Source of the DNA: Opeltia flavorubescens
Lineage: Eukaryota > Ascomycota > Lecanoromycetes > Teloschistales > Teloschistaceae
Assembly (NCBI GenBank): GCA_000442125.1
Contig: KE546974.1
Location: 496,001-560,000 of the forward strand
Length of the DNA stretch: 64,000 bases
Reading direction: 5' to 3'
Shown: positions 22,624-33,178 of the stretch, piece by piece
Layout of the letters: each line of letters begins with the position of its first letter
Numbering within the stretch: the first letter of the stretch is position 1
The notes under the pieces: model-generated
The model's database searches: none
Seen by the model: only the letters and a program-made list of their open reading frames with translations
Told to the model about the DNA's origin: nothing
Program-made: the position numbers and the translations under genes

Positions 22624-23628
22624 AACCTTTTTTTCCTTTTGACTGGAATGTCAACAAAAACCCCTGCGGGTACCTCTCGGACATACACCATCACACTTTC
22701 GGGAGATGGTAAGGAGCGAGCATCAGCATGACTAGCATATGAGCGACGGAGTTTCTTTTTCTTCTGTTCATCAGACCTTTCTACATACCCCCCTTGCAAA
22801 TTGTTGGATGTTGGAGACAGGAATTGTCGATAGGATGTGTCCAGTGTCACAGTGTCATAGGTAGGAGAAGTCACAGACTTCTACACTTCAACCTAAAATA
22901 TGGATGGAGCAAAGAATTTGAGCTCCTTTCAAGTGCATAGTCTCGAGCTGCGTGATATTCATCCATATTAGGTCCCTCAAAGTTTTATCGTAAGTCATTG
23001 ATTAGGATAGACTCAAGAGAATTTTGTTGACGATTTCTACTTATCTGACACGATTCTGAATAGAGCACGACCGATTTTCTGCGATCTATGGAGTAGATTT
23101 TTCTGGACTGAATTGCGTTGTGTTCACCTGTTCCTGTTGCCACATGGTAGGCTTAATTGAAAGAGCCCCTGAATCGAGTGCGATAAAAGCCGTAAAATCT
23201 ACGTCATACCGTATGTTCAGCTCGGTGCCTAACCGCATTATCAGAGAATGCCTCTTTACACCCCCTCATTCAAATTGTAGAATGAGAGTTATGCTATTCA
23301 GCTTTTGAGCAGTATACGTACAGCTAGCTTTGAATATGTAGTAGGTTTCATAATGGTAGCAAGGTGCGCATTCAAAGGCCTCGTGTCATTGGATCATTCA
23401 TTCCAAACAAAAGCTATTCATCAGCGTTTCGCTCATCAGTAATTTGACTCGTTCAAAGAGCTCAAGGTAACATAATTTCTCGGAACGTGATTTTAATCGT
23501 TGCCTACTGTTTCTTCTTTATCAGTTCTGTTACTGGGCTGGAGGTTCGTCGTAAGAACTTCTATCAGCTCTCGCACAGAGACATTGACTCGTCAAAAGCC
23601 ACGCGAAAGCTTACCAAAAGGAAAAATC
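22624..23628. other. Intergenic, 1.0 kb
   Basis: Holds the 3' end of the proline-rich membrane protein gene and the promoter of the DUF4097 gene. The last 130 bp before 23629 are open in the DUF4097 frame but have no ATG, so a non-annotated upstream exon is possible. Otherwise nothing seen. Confidence 0.4.
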
Positions 23629-25053
23629 ATGGATCAAATCCCCTTACGTCCAGCGGAAGATCCTCGTCGTCAAGAGATAGAAACCTCTAGGAAGTCAATT
23701 AAGGTTTTCACGAAGCCCACCGACTTCTCATTCTCCCAGAAAATCGGCAACCAGGACAACGACGGTCTACCAGGATATGCGCCATTACGAACCGAAGGCG
23801 AGATCCATATCAGAGTCTCCAACCGCCCAGCCAGCGAGCAATGCATCGAGGTAGAGACTGATCTCATCTCCAATGACCCTGCCCTGCCCGTTGGAATAGT
23901 CTACAATGAAAACGGTATATCGATTACCAGTCCACCAAATGTTCTCCTGACCCAAGACATCAACGATCCCCATGTATTCATCAGATCAACAATCCACATC
24001 TCCCGCAACCTCCGCCTCCGGTCCTTCCACCTCGAAACCGCCTCCCTGGCCATCTTCGCCCCACACGACATCCCCGTCCGCTCTCTCAGTCCAATCACCA
24101 TCTCCGCTCCATCCTCACTACTCGATATATCGACTTCCACAGCCCCCTCCCCATTCCGCATCGATGCCCGCTCCATATACCTCACCAGCACCTCCGGGCC
24201 CGTTACCGGGGACTTCACCCTCCGTGACACTCTCACCATACATACAACCAGCAGCAGCATAGACATCAACCTCGCCCTCCTCCCCTCAGAATCCAACTCA
24301 ACCACCACCCCCGCACTCCTAGACTTAAAATCCGCATCCGGCTCCATCACAGTCCGCACCTCCACAATCTCCCAGCCGGGGAAAATCCCAGATCGAGACT
24401 ACCGCTCCACCATCCACACGAACAGCGGTTCAATTACTGCATCCCTCGTCCACGGCTCCCTCACAGACCTAAAATCCGACAGCGGTTCCATAAACGCGGA
24501 GCTCCACCCCCACGGCACCGCAACCCTAAGATCCGATATTTCCACTCGCACCCTCTCAGGAAGGACGGAAGTGAACGTCCACCCTTCCCTCACCGACGCC
24601 ACGACCCCGCTTCGAAATTTCTTCGCTCAGTATCACGGCGTCTCCGGCTCCATGCGCATTTCCTACCCTGCGCAATGGGAGGGGAAAGTGGAAGGGTCGA
24701 CTGTGAGCGGGGGTATAGCCGTTGTGTGGCCTGGACTGAAGGTTGAGGAGAATCGGAGCGGGTGGGGGATGCATAGGTTTAAGGGTGAGAAGGGGACGGA
24801 GGGGAAAGGGGTGTTGGGGTTTAAGGATGTTAGTGGGAGGGTTGAGTTGAATGGTGCGGTGGCGGTGGTTGCCGTTGGCTGTGAAGAGGGAAGTGGAGGG
24901 AGGGGGAGGGGGAGAGGAATGGAGGCTGGCGTGGGTAATCATTGGGAAAGAGTGGCGAGGGAGGAGGATACGGAGACGGAGACGGAGGTTGGGGATGAGG
25001 TTTTGCTGACACCGACGAGTGAGGCTGGGGATGAGTGGTTGTCGGTCCAGTGA
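23629..25053 (+). CDS. DUF4097-type beta-repeat protein (adhesin-head-like)
   Basis: The first in-frame ATG (23629) gives 474 aa. After about 60 residues without clear structure, the protein consists of repeated short beta strands with turns of the form S-G-S-I/M: SASGSITVRT, NSGSITASLV, SDSGSINAEL and GVSGSMRISY, plus TSGPVTGDF earlier. This is the pattern of DUF4097, a right-handed beta-solenoid seen in bacterial putative adhesins and widely in fungal proteins. A GIAVVWPG...FKGEKG...GFKDVSGRVELNGAVAVVAVG end closes the fold, followed by a Gly/Arg/Glu-rich disordered tail. No signal peptide or membrane helix starts at this ATG. The frame stays open about 43 codons upstream with no ATG and contains a hydrophobic patch (LSVLLLGWRFVV), so an additional 5' exon carrying a membrane anchor is possible. 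Function unknown. Confidence 0.78.
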   Translation: MDQIPLRPAEDPRRQEIETSRKSIKVFTKPTDFSFSQKIGNQDNDGLPGYAPLRTEGEIHIRVSNRPASEQCIEVETDLISNDPALPVGIVYNENGISITSPPNVLLTQDINDPHVFIRSTIHISRNLRLRSFHLETASLAIFAPHDIPVRSLSPITISAPSSLLDISTSTAPSPFRIDARSIYLTSTSGPVTGDFTLRDTLTIHTTSSSIDINLALLPSESNSTTTPALLDLKSASGSITVRTSTISQPGKIPDRDYRSTIHTNSGSITASLVHGSLTDLKSDSGSINAELHPHGTATLRSDISTRTLSGRTEVNVHPSLTDATTPLRNFFAQYHGVSGSMRISYPAQWEGKVEGSTVSGGIAVVWPGLKVEENRSGWGMHRFKGEKGTEGKGVLGFKDVSGRVELNGAVAVVAVGCEEGSGGRGRGRGMEAGVGNHWERVAREEDTETETEVGDEVLLTPTSEAGDEWLSVQ

Positions 25054-25199
25054 ACGGTCTTTATTTCATGTTCAAATTTACCTCGGGGTGTATGTAAGCT
25101 AGGGAACGGTCATTTCTTGTCTTGGTTTTTGGCAAGTCGAGTCCTTTTATACTGTCTATACTCGGAGACCGCTTTATCAGCGGATAGTCAGGGTTACTT

Positions 25200-25216
25200 G
25201 GGGGGGGGGGGGGGGG
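25200..25216. repeat. Homopolymer of 17 G
   Basis: A run of 17 G on the plus strand, about 150 bp after the DUF4097 stop codon. It is outside any coding region I can support. Length in the assembly may be inexact because such runs are hard to sequence. Confidence 0.9.
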
Positions 25217-25902
25217 ATAATCTAAAGGGGACCAATTTGTAGGACTAGAGGTATAGGGTTCTTAAGAGAAAACATTTGGAATTAGAATTATCAATTCTTC
25301 CCATCCTCCATCCGTTTTGATCTCATGCATCAAATTAACATATACTTGCACGCTGATCCAAACCTATGAATATCAAATGCCAAAGCAAATCCAAACCGAG
25401 GACGTCGTCGCGCCATTATACTACTTTAACACGGATGACTCGTGCACATGATCCAAGCCAGCGGCGCTATGCTAGGCGGCGGCACTGATAATTCGAGAAC
25501 GCCGATTCCCACGGTCATCGATTCATTTTTGGAACTTTCCTTTCCTTTCCCGATTCACTCATATGTCCTTACTGGATTTTAGAAGTCAGCCTCCCCTTCT
25601 CGTGTAATTCCCATTCACCTCTACCATTTACCATCCTCATCGTACTAATCTTGAGCTGGAACCCAGTTCCCACCTCTGGGGCAATACCCCTTTTTGAGTC
25701 TGCTTTATATCGACTTCCTCGTCTGCCTCGTCCTCGTTGTCACGGATTCTCAGCCCGTAACATTGAGCGTAGTTGCCCGGAGGAAGCATTTCTGATCTGG
25801 CGCTGATTGCGCCCAGAAAATTCTAACAGGCTGGATGGTAGTAGGCTCACCAGGCCGTATGTGATCATAGCACGGACGTAATACATGTGCCCTACGATCT
25901 CG

Positions 25903-28527
25903 TCACAGCACGTCGAATATATTTCTGGTAATCGGTGCTTCGCCTTTCTGCACTGGGCTCCTCGGATCCTCGTCTTGTGATGCCTTGGGCCTCATTATCG
26001 TTTGCTCGAACACCGAGGACCCTGCCAGATCTCCAGCCGCTGTCCTGTGGAAGGGACTGGCTGTGAACTCTGCCGCGCGAGGTGAAAGTATCGAAGGTGT
26101 CTTGGGAACGTCATCGACCACATCTCGATCCACCTCTACCGTTTGGACTTGGCGAAAATTAAGGGGTTGCGGAGCCTGTTTGCGAGTTGGGATGCTGCTG
26201 AAGCCTCCCGGTAATGGCTTCGGTGAGCTTGCGGGTAGAGGTGGAGCAGCATTTGCATCAAATGCTTCCCGAGTGCTGGTGGCTGCCGGGAGATTCGTGG
26301 CCAATGATCGCATTGAAGTTAATGGTGAGCTTATTGTTTCGGGTGAGACTTCATGCTTTCCATCAATGTCCTCATTAGCTTTGGGAATATCTTTGATGAG
26401 GATCGCCGTGTCTGGCATTTGCTCCGGTTCTTCATCCATGACTGTCTGCTCCTGACTTTCATTCGTACCCTTGCTAGGAGACCATTGCATGTCTGCAGGC
26501 GCCGAGGACGGGCCTGGAGATACAGCATCTGTGGTGTTCAGTTGACTAAATTGAGCAGAGCCGGGCGGGCTGAATGAATTAGCTCTGACAGGTGTACTTT
26601 CATGCTCCCTTTTCAAGGAACTCATGAGAGGTTCTTGGTGTGAATTTCGGTGCGAAGATACTGGACGCGAAGCTTGAGAATCGGTATCCGAATCAATCTT
26701 AGAATTCAAAATTCTAGCATCCGCCACCTTCCACCCCTGCCATTTCGAAAAGCTCGGCCCAAGATTAGAACTCGGCCTCTTGGATAGTTTACCTCGGAAT
26801 TCGTTTAGCTGGTAAATAAGGTTCATATTTGGACCAATCCATCTGCTCCGACTTTTCACGGCGTCGTATGCTTCTTGTACGGATAGCTGTGGATTTTTAT
26901 ACAAACCATAAGCCACAACCAAACTAGCTGAACGGCTGACCCCACATTGGCAATGGATGAGGACTCGCTTCCCGTCATGAACGCGCCGATCGATCAGTTC
27001 GCACAAGCTCAGAAGATCGTTCACAAGGTTGGTATTGTGATCCCAAGGGATATGTATATATTCAGGCCTTGGCTTAGTCGCTTTCGGGGTATTGGTTGCG
27101 GACCTGTGTCCCTCATCCGAGATGCTATCAAAAGTAGAGCTGAAGGGGGCGTCGACGGCAGACGGGGGCTCTGATATGCTCTCGCGACTGGGTAAAGCCT
27201 TGATTGCTGTCTCTGAAGACGAACCTAGGATGTTTTCTGTGGCAGCCAGGAATGGATTTTTGACTTCCCGTGCAACGTTTAATACAACGTCAAACTCTGA
27301 TGCCTCGGTATCACTTGGTTCGAGGTATAGGAATACATTAGGCTCGTAGATACAGATCGGTCCTTGAGGATAAGCAGGCGATTTCGCTTCTCGTGATAAG
27401 GGTAAATCATAATCTGGCTCCTCTTGGACGTGTTCAAGCATCTGTACTTTAATGGGAGAAGCTTGTGAGTCGATTGATGAATGTCGCGACAAGCTTAGAG
27501 GTGGTCGCCCCTTGTTTGGTCGATTCGGGACAGAGGCATTGCCGAACGGTGGTAGGCGCATACCACCCTCGGGGGCCATTGTAGGAGAGGATATCGTCGT
27601 CATAGTCGAAGCTGTCTGGAGGTACCTGATTGTTCGCTGCTGAGGCTCTGCAGGTGTCGGAGGAACTGCTTGGACTGTTCTGTCGCTTGCTTGACCGGAA
27701 GCGCCAGATTCGGGTGTTGTAATCGTTAACCCCAGATTGCTCGGTCGTCTCCTTGGGGGTTTAGGAGGCACTATGAAAGAAGGGGTTGGCGGTGCGGAAG
27801 AAGCATGATTTGAAGACGCATTCGGATTTGTGCGAAGGGATAATTTGGGGTGCTGTGATACGGGTCGCGTCGAAGCTGTGGTGTTCACAGACAAATTTTT
27901 CATATTTCTCATCTTCTTGCTGGGCGAATCAGCGCGATTGAGCCCTGGTAGTGTGGAAAAGGGGCTTGCAGGCGAATTCGCAGAGTCAGGCGTGGTGGTT
28001 GTAGCAATTGAGCTTGTGCTCAAGGACTTGAACGATGACATAGGCAACAAAGATGTAGCGGATTCTGGTGAAGAACCTGGTGATGGCTCTGTTATGGCTG
28101 AATCCATGGTAGAGACTGTAGTTGTTGGGGACGACTCGGCGGATTCAAAGGTCGAAGTAGAGTCTCTGCGGAATAGCTGAGATGAAATACTCGAATTTTG
28201 CGAATGTTGTTTTGCAGTCCAGCCTGCAGAAGGCTTTAGAATGCTATTTCTCTCAACTTCCGACCTGAAATGATCCTGTGTATCGTAATCGTTCCCCAAG
28301 GCGGACATGGACGAAGCCAGAGATGTTAGCAATGGCTGAGGACTAGTTTGTTCCGGCATAGCTGTTGCGCATCCACTATACGAAGCTCCACCTCCTGAAA
28401 TATCAAGGCAATCTCTTCGGCCATGAACCGTGAAACGTGAGTCGCTTACGCCCTTGGAGCAAACATTGAGGCGTGGATATGGGAATCGAGATGCCGCAAT
28501 TGTAGCTGAGAGAGCCTGAGTAGACAT
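25903..28527 (-). CDS. MSG5: Dual-specificity protein phosphatase, MSG5-like
   Basis: A single frame; the ATG at 28527 (MSTQALSATIAASRFPYPRLNVCSKG) gives 874 aa and is preferred over a non-ATG extension. The first 385 residues are Ser/Thr/Pro-rich and disordered. The dual-specificity phosphatase domain begins around GPICIYEPNVFLYLEPSD (about 389) and is split by an approximately 60-residue low-complexity insert before EYIHIPWDHNTNLV, which holds the general-acid Asp. The P-loop VLIHCQCGVSRSASLVVAYG (about 522-541) fits HCxxGxSRS, with the nucleophile Cys and the Arg present. The domain ends at about residue 580 with MNLIYQLNEFRGKL. A disordered tail follows. Yeast Msg5 dephosphorylates MAP kinases of the cell-wall integrity and mating pathways, and long N-terminal extensions are usual in this group. 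Stability and regulation are probably set by the many SP/TP sites (inference). Confidence 0.88.
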   Translation of the reverse strand: MSTQALSATIAASRFPYPRLNVCSKGVSDSRFTVHGRRDCLDISGGGASYSGCATAMPEQTSPQPLLTSLASSMSALGNDYDTQDHFRSEVERNSILKPSAGWTAKQHSQNSSISSQLFRRDSTSTFESAESSPTTTVSTMDSAITEPSPGSSPESATSLLPMSSFKSLSTSSIATTTTPDSANSPASPFSTLPGLNRADSPSKKMRNMKNLSVNTTASTRPVSQHPKLSLRTNPNASSNHASSAPPTPSFIVPPKPPRRRPSNLGLTITTPESGASGQASDRTVQAVPPTPAEPQQRTIRYLQTASTMTTISSPTMAPEGGMRLPPFGNASVPNRPNKGRPPLSLSRHSSIDSQASPIKVQMLEHVQEEPDYDLPLSREAKSPAYPQGPICIYEPNVFLYLEPSDTEASEFDVVLNVAREVKNPFLAATENILGSSSETAIKALPSRESISEPPSAVDAPFSSTFDSISDEGHRSATNTPKATKPRPEYIHIPWDHNTNLVNDLLSLCELIDRRVHDGKRVLIHCQCGVSRSASLVVAYGLYKNPQLSVQEAYDAVKSRSRWIGPNMNLIYQLNEFRGKLSKRPSSNLGPSFSKWQGWKVADARILNSKIDSDTDSQASRPVSSHRNSHQEPLMSSLKREHESTPVRANSFSPPGSAQFSQLNTTDAVSPGPSSAPADMQWSPSKGTNESQEQTVMDEEPEQMPDTAILIKDIPKANEDIDGKHEVSPETISSPLTSMRSLATNLPAATSTREAFDANAAPPLPASSPKPLPGGFSSIPTRKQAPQPLNFRQVQTVEVDRDVVDDVPKTPSILSPRAAEFTASPFHRTAAGDLAGSSVFEQTIMRPKASQDEDPRSPVQKGEAPITRNIFDVL

Positions 28528-30197
28528 ACTGTCAGCAATCGCGACGTGTTCCACCGCGAACGACAAGAGGCCAGATACCTCGCAGATAGGAAATCAAGGA
28601 GGACTGAGGAACGGATATGATGGTAGTGGTAGCGCCGCAAAGTGTGGTCGCAAGTATCAAAGGTGCATGGGATCTGTGATTGAGCAACTCACTGTGGAAG
28701 CGCTGGTACCACAATCGGCCCAGTGCTGGCGCTAAAGGAGAAGGATGTCTGGCAGTTTCTCTAGACTCGTTGCCTGGGTCGTCCTGGCTTGCCTATTGAC
28801 AAGGTTTCACGAGAACCGTCGAAGGCGCAGAGGCGAATGATGGCTGCAGGAAAGGCCCTGATTGACCTGCCAGAGTCGAAGCAGAATGGAAACACTGAAG
28901 AAAGAGAAGAAAGGGTGACTGTAGGGACTCGAGGAGCGGCGAATGTGTGGTTTCAAAGCGCCAGCAAGCCAATAGGAGTGGGGGATCAACTGGTCATTGG
29001 TCCGGTAGCCGCTGAAGTTTGAATGTTACCAATAATAAACTTCAACAGCAGCCTTAGGTTGGCCTGTGAGATGAACCTGCAGCCTCTTCCGGTCGTCAAA
29101 TGAGAGTAAAGAGATGAACCTCTCTTGTGATTTGCGAAGTTTATATGATTGATCGCATAAGTTGGAGATTCACCTGGGCGCAAAGGTTGGTTGAGAGAGA
29201 GACAGCGGGGTTTGTTGTCTTTGGCTATTTACGGTACACAAGTTGGCGATCGTTCTTTCTGTTTCTCCAGATGATCCAGATAGCGGATTCTGCAGGCCAT
29301 AAATTGTGACGTCGAAAGGTCGGTAGGGAGCGATATGGTTAAATTGGAGGAAGACTCTGGAGACTCTTGGAAAGCAAAGAGGAGAAAGATGGTGGAACGG
29401 GGCGTCGACGCTAAAGTCGAGGTATCCTAGTACGGCGTTTCATGTTTGTTTCTGTTTTTAGACCCTTGTTCCATTTTCTGTCCCTTGCTTCTTTCATCGA
29501 GCATCCACTTTTCCCATTTGAGTGACTCGTGCGTTGAGAAGGAGCCCATCTTGCGCATCAAAGTCATGCTATTCAGTGCAAAGGTTCAATATGACCTTTG
29601 ACAAGGCTGCAAATACCTGGACAGTCCCTCTTTCCTGGATGGGAGTGATTGGATAGAGATAGATCACCAACAATGATCTGTTTGAACCCTGGTCAAAGGC
29701 AAATCTAAGATCTGACCAGATCGAGATGGGAGGTTCTTTAAGCCGACGTCACATCAACAATCCCTATTGCACAGAATAATGAAGCATCTTCGGTACCAAG
29801 AAGTTGAAGTAGAAGTAGACTGCTCTGATTGACACTGTGGGTCTGGAGATATCAAATGGCAAGGATCTCCGCAGTCCTATGTGCCTGTGCGTGATTATCA
29901 CCTCATCTAATGCGGGCGCAAACCTCCACTCGGCTGAATTGACGAATTTCTTGCCCCGCTTGCCGTGACCTTATTTGCTGTTTTCCCTTTTCGTCCCAAC
30001 CTTCATACCACCAATTAGCACCAGTGACTTTTGCTATCCAAGAACCACAAGCATTCAATTGGCGAATAGGAACTTGCATAGCTTCTGTGAACGTTTCAAG
30101 AGTTTGACAATCAGAAAGACCATTATCTGTTTGCGCTTGTGCTATTGATAGCATGCGATGAAAACAAGAAGTCATCAGAACCGACTATACTATCAGT
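28528..30197. other. Divergent intergenic region, 1.7 kb
   Basis: Lies between two divergent genes encoding large proteins and so should hold both promoters; the phosphatase gene may have a long 5' leader here. A 90-codon minus frame at 29903-30175 has an ATG and reads like protein, but it ends only 22 bp from the next gene's start and matches nothing I know. No repeats or RNA genes seen. Confidence 0.45.
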
Positions 30198-32846
30198 ATG
30201 CCTTCGTATACTGAGAAGCCACATCAAAATCTACGCGTCACGGAAGACGTAGATTCATCTCAATCTCCATCCTCTCCACCAGAGGTAAGAAAGCACGCGT
30301 CTTTGCTGGACCAATCAAACAACCTCGCTACGTCACCACACCATCACCGCTACAAATCCGTCATCCCAATCGATCCCTCGGTTACTATTCCTCCGCTTAC
30401 TTCGAATCAACAAAGGCCAACCTCGTCGCCGTCATCCCTCCCGGGAAGCACCCCGTCCCTCTCCACCGTACGAGGCTCCTACTTCTCTAGTCAGCCCGGA
30501 TCAACCGGTATTGAAGCCCGCTCACCGGCAAACAAACGAGCACCCGCATCTCGTAGCAGCCATGGCATCGCAACCGCAAACGGTCCTCCTCCGGCCTTGA
30601 TCACTCGACGTTCCTGCCACGGAGAACCCTGGAGAAACCCGTCACCCGTCGATCAGCCCGACCCATCGTCAAACTCATTGCAACCGTTGCGGAAACCCGA
30701 TAGTGGTAATTCAGTACTTACCCGGCGGAACAGCCTCAATGCAGGCATGGACGGAGAATCAAAGTCGGGTACTATGAACGGAATATCAGGAGCTCATCGC
30801 CCTCCTTCGTCCCACAGGCATACGCCAAAGGAGGACGATGATGATGACACTTTGCGTACTTTTGGTGACACCCGCAGGAGATATCCCGTTTCAAGGAGCA
30901 CGCATGGAGCGGGGCGCGATAATGGTACAGAAGATGACCATTCATACTCGCCGCACGAAGATCTGTTCCTCGATCTTGCTCGTACAGAATCGGAAGCCGG
31001 CAGCAACTTAAATTCAACGAATGGGACCAGCAGAAGGGACTCGCAACTCGGCTTATCCAATTCACGGTCTGTCCGTACTTCAAGACCTGCAGGTAGTCGG
31101 CCAGCTTCGAGTGGTCAAGAGATCAATGGGCAAAGGCCAGAGAATCAGAGGTCGCATTGGTCACGCTCTAGTCAATTCGATACACCGCCAGCTGGTCGAC
31201 ACTCTTCACCGCGAGACCGAGGTTATGCTGCCTCTGCGCATCCACTGGACTCAGGGAAACGGCGCTACCTGCACTCCGAAATTTCTTCTAAGCCTTTCAT
31301 AACGCCTCGGTTTCGTAACGTGAATGGGACAGCTAGAGAGAGATCGCCAGAACTTCCGGGGTCATATGGTCGAAGACAGTCCATTACAGAATCAACGTCC
31401 GTTATACCATCTCGAAACAACAAATATGGTGGAAGATCCTACATATCTGACAATCACTATTCCTCGCCCGTTGTAAACAGTTCGCCAAACGTCGATCCTG
31501 CTCAAATCCGCAAATCTTCTTACCTCGACGATACTGAGTCGACTATATCGACGACTGCTCCATCAACTGTTTGGGATGAGCTTGATGATCTGAAGTCCCG
31601 TATTCGCAAACTTGAGCTTACTGGCAAATTACCTTCTTCATCTGGCGCTGCTATAAGTGCAGCCGCCAAGGATAGGCCTCACACGGCAACAACGACAATG
31701 ACCACTGCCTCCATATCTCCGAAGGACCGACATGCAAATGCTGCGTCGCCTGAAGCATCGACTGTGAAGGGTATGGATGTCTCCAACCTGCATCCGCTGC
31801 TCCACTCGGCACTAGCCAATGCACAATCCTGGGTTGACCCAAAAGCTTACAAGACCTTGGAGACAGCCGTCTCCGATGCTTTAACGTTAGCAGCGATGAC
31901 GAGCAATACCAGGTCTTCTAGCAAACAAAACACAACTAACAGCACATTACCAGACTTTGATCGTCAACTCCGAAGAAAGGCAGACAGCATGTGTCGTAGC
32001 CTCACAGAACTATGCATCGCTCTTTCCGAAGAGAAATCAATCAAAGAGGTCTCAGCAACGGCCTCCACCAGTCGACCAGGAAGCAGGCCTGATCATAGCA
32101 GCCCTAATAATGTCCAAACACCAGAAAATGGCCACAGTGCCCGCGGTTCAAGCCAAGAACCCGAACGATCGAGCTCAAGAATCATGTCTCGGCTTGAAGC
32201 TCGCCGCTCCAGCTTACTAGCAGCAAATACTGCCACGCCACCCAACCCTCAGAATGCAAACAGCAATTCTCAAACGAACTCTCCAATCATACTCCATCAA
32301 GAATCCTCAACACCTACTCAACCCTCTACCCGAACAGACCGTGCATCTTCCGTCCTCCTCCACCGTCGACGAACCCTGGACAGCAACAACAATAATAATC
32401 CCAACTCTTCCAATTCCAATCCCATTGGCCCTTCTCCTCGCACTACGATCACAGCAGCATCAGCATCATCCGAACAACGCCCCTCGCCCATAACCCGCAT
32501 ATCCCGCGAATACACCTCCCAGCACCCTCTACCCACCCTTTCCAACACCCAGCGCTCTCCCTCAGTCCGCTCCTCTCTCCCCTCTGCTTCCGTACGGAGA
32601 TCCTATTTCCCAACCACAACGGATTCGCCATCCACACCTATCAATAATGCCATCCAACCGGGTAGCAGGAGATATATCTCCTCTGCTGCCGGGGAGAGAC
32701 AGACTCCTCCGTCGGCCTCGTCGGGGCTACAGAGTAATACTCAAAGGCTTGTGGAGGCGAGACAGCAGCGGATAGCAAGTCTGGGGCAGTATAGTAGTGG
32801 TGGGAGTAGGAGATTGAGGTTGGTGGAGGGGGAGATGGGCGGTTGA
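30198..32846 (+). CDS. Large Ser-rich, mostly disordered protein, unrecognised
   Basis: A single frame of 882 aa with an ATG that directly follows a pyrimidine-poor leader. Ser, Pro, Arg, Asn and Thr dominate throughout; there are no membrane helices and no signal peptide. Two parts look conserved rather than random: a short amphipathic helix at residues 459-474 (WDELDDLKSRIRKLEL) followed by TGKLPSSSGAAIS, and a helical region around 535-625 (HPLLHSALANAQSWVDPKAY, DFDRQLRRKADSMCRSLTEL). The C-terminal end (QRLVEARQQRIASLGQ...SRRLRLVEGE) is basic and helical. Many RxxS and SP motifs suggest kinase regulation. Related proteins are common in Pezizomycotina and are sometimes given cell-wall anchor names by automatic annotation, which nothing here supports. 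A scaffold at the cytoskeleton or cell cortex is possible but unproven. Confidence 0.75.
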   Translation: MPSYTEKPHQNLRVTEDVDSSQSPSSPPEVRKHASLLDQSNNLATSPHHHRYKSVIPIDPSVTIPPLTSNQQRPTSSPSSLPGSTPSLSTVRGSYFSSQPGSTGIEARSPANKRAPASRSSHGIATANGPPPALITRRSCHGEPWRNPSPVDQPDPSSNSLQPLRKPDSGNSVLTRRNSLNAGMDGESKSGTMNGISGAHRPPSSHRHTPKEDDDDDTLRTFGDTRRRYPVSRSTHGAGRDNGTEDDHSYSPHEDLFLDLARTESEAGSNLNSTNGTSRRDSQLGLSNSRSVRTSRPAGSRPASSGQEINGQRPENQRSHWSRSSQFDTPPAGRHSSPRDRGYAASAHPLDSGKRRYLHSEISSKPFITPRFRNVNGTARERSPELPGSYGRRQSITESTSVIPSRNNKYGGRSYISDNHYSSPVVNSSPNVDPAQIRKSSYLDDTESTISTTAPSTVWDELDDLKSRIRKLELTGKLPSSSGAAISAAAKDRPHTATTTMTTASISPKDRHANAASPEASTVKGMDVSNLHPLLHSALANAQSWVDPKAYKTLETAVSDALTLAAMTSNTRSSSKQNTTNSTLPDFDRQLRRKADSMCRSLTELCIALSEEKSIKEVSATASTSRPGSRPDHSSPNNVQTPENGHSARGSSQEPERSSSRIMSRLEARRSSLLAANTATPPNPQNANSNSQTNSPIILHQESSTPTQPSTRTDRASSVLLHRRRTLDSNNNNNPNSSNSNPIGPSPRTTITAASASSEQRPSPITRISREYTSQHPLPTLSNTQRSPSVRSSLPSASVRRSYFPTTTDSPSTPINNAIQPGSRRYISSAAGERQTPPSASSGLQSNTQRLVEARQQRIASLGQYSSGGSRRLRLVEGEMGG

Positions 32847-33178
32847 AGGAGATGCATTATGATATCTTTCGAATTGTCCAGAGATCTTGGTGTTTTGGTA
32901 CTGGAAAAGTATTGGGACGGCGTTTATGGGAAATGGTTTGGGGGTGGGTGAATCTGGGGAGGCTACGGGCTTGATTGCTTGGAGGGATTTTTGGGTCTTT
33001 GGATCTGCTCTTTCTTCTCTTCGCATTCGGCGCTTTTTCGTTTACAATGGTACTGGAAGGTAGAACGAGCTGAGCTCGACAGCCTATTATGATCGAAGGA
33101 TTGCTTCTACTTTATGTGTTTTTGAAGCGGAGTGGTAGTATTTCTACTCGTTCAAAGAGCTTCCCCGTTGGATAACAT

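Noticed and set aside
29903-30175. 90-codon minus frame with ATG and protein-like composition
   Set aside because: It starts 22 bp from the divergent start of the large Ser-rich gene, leaving no room for two promoters or leaders, and matches no family.
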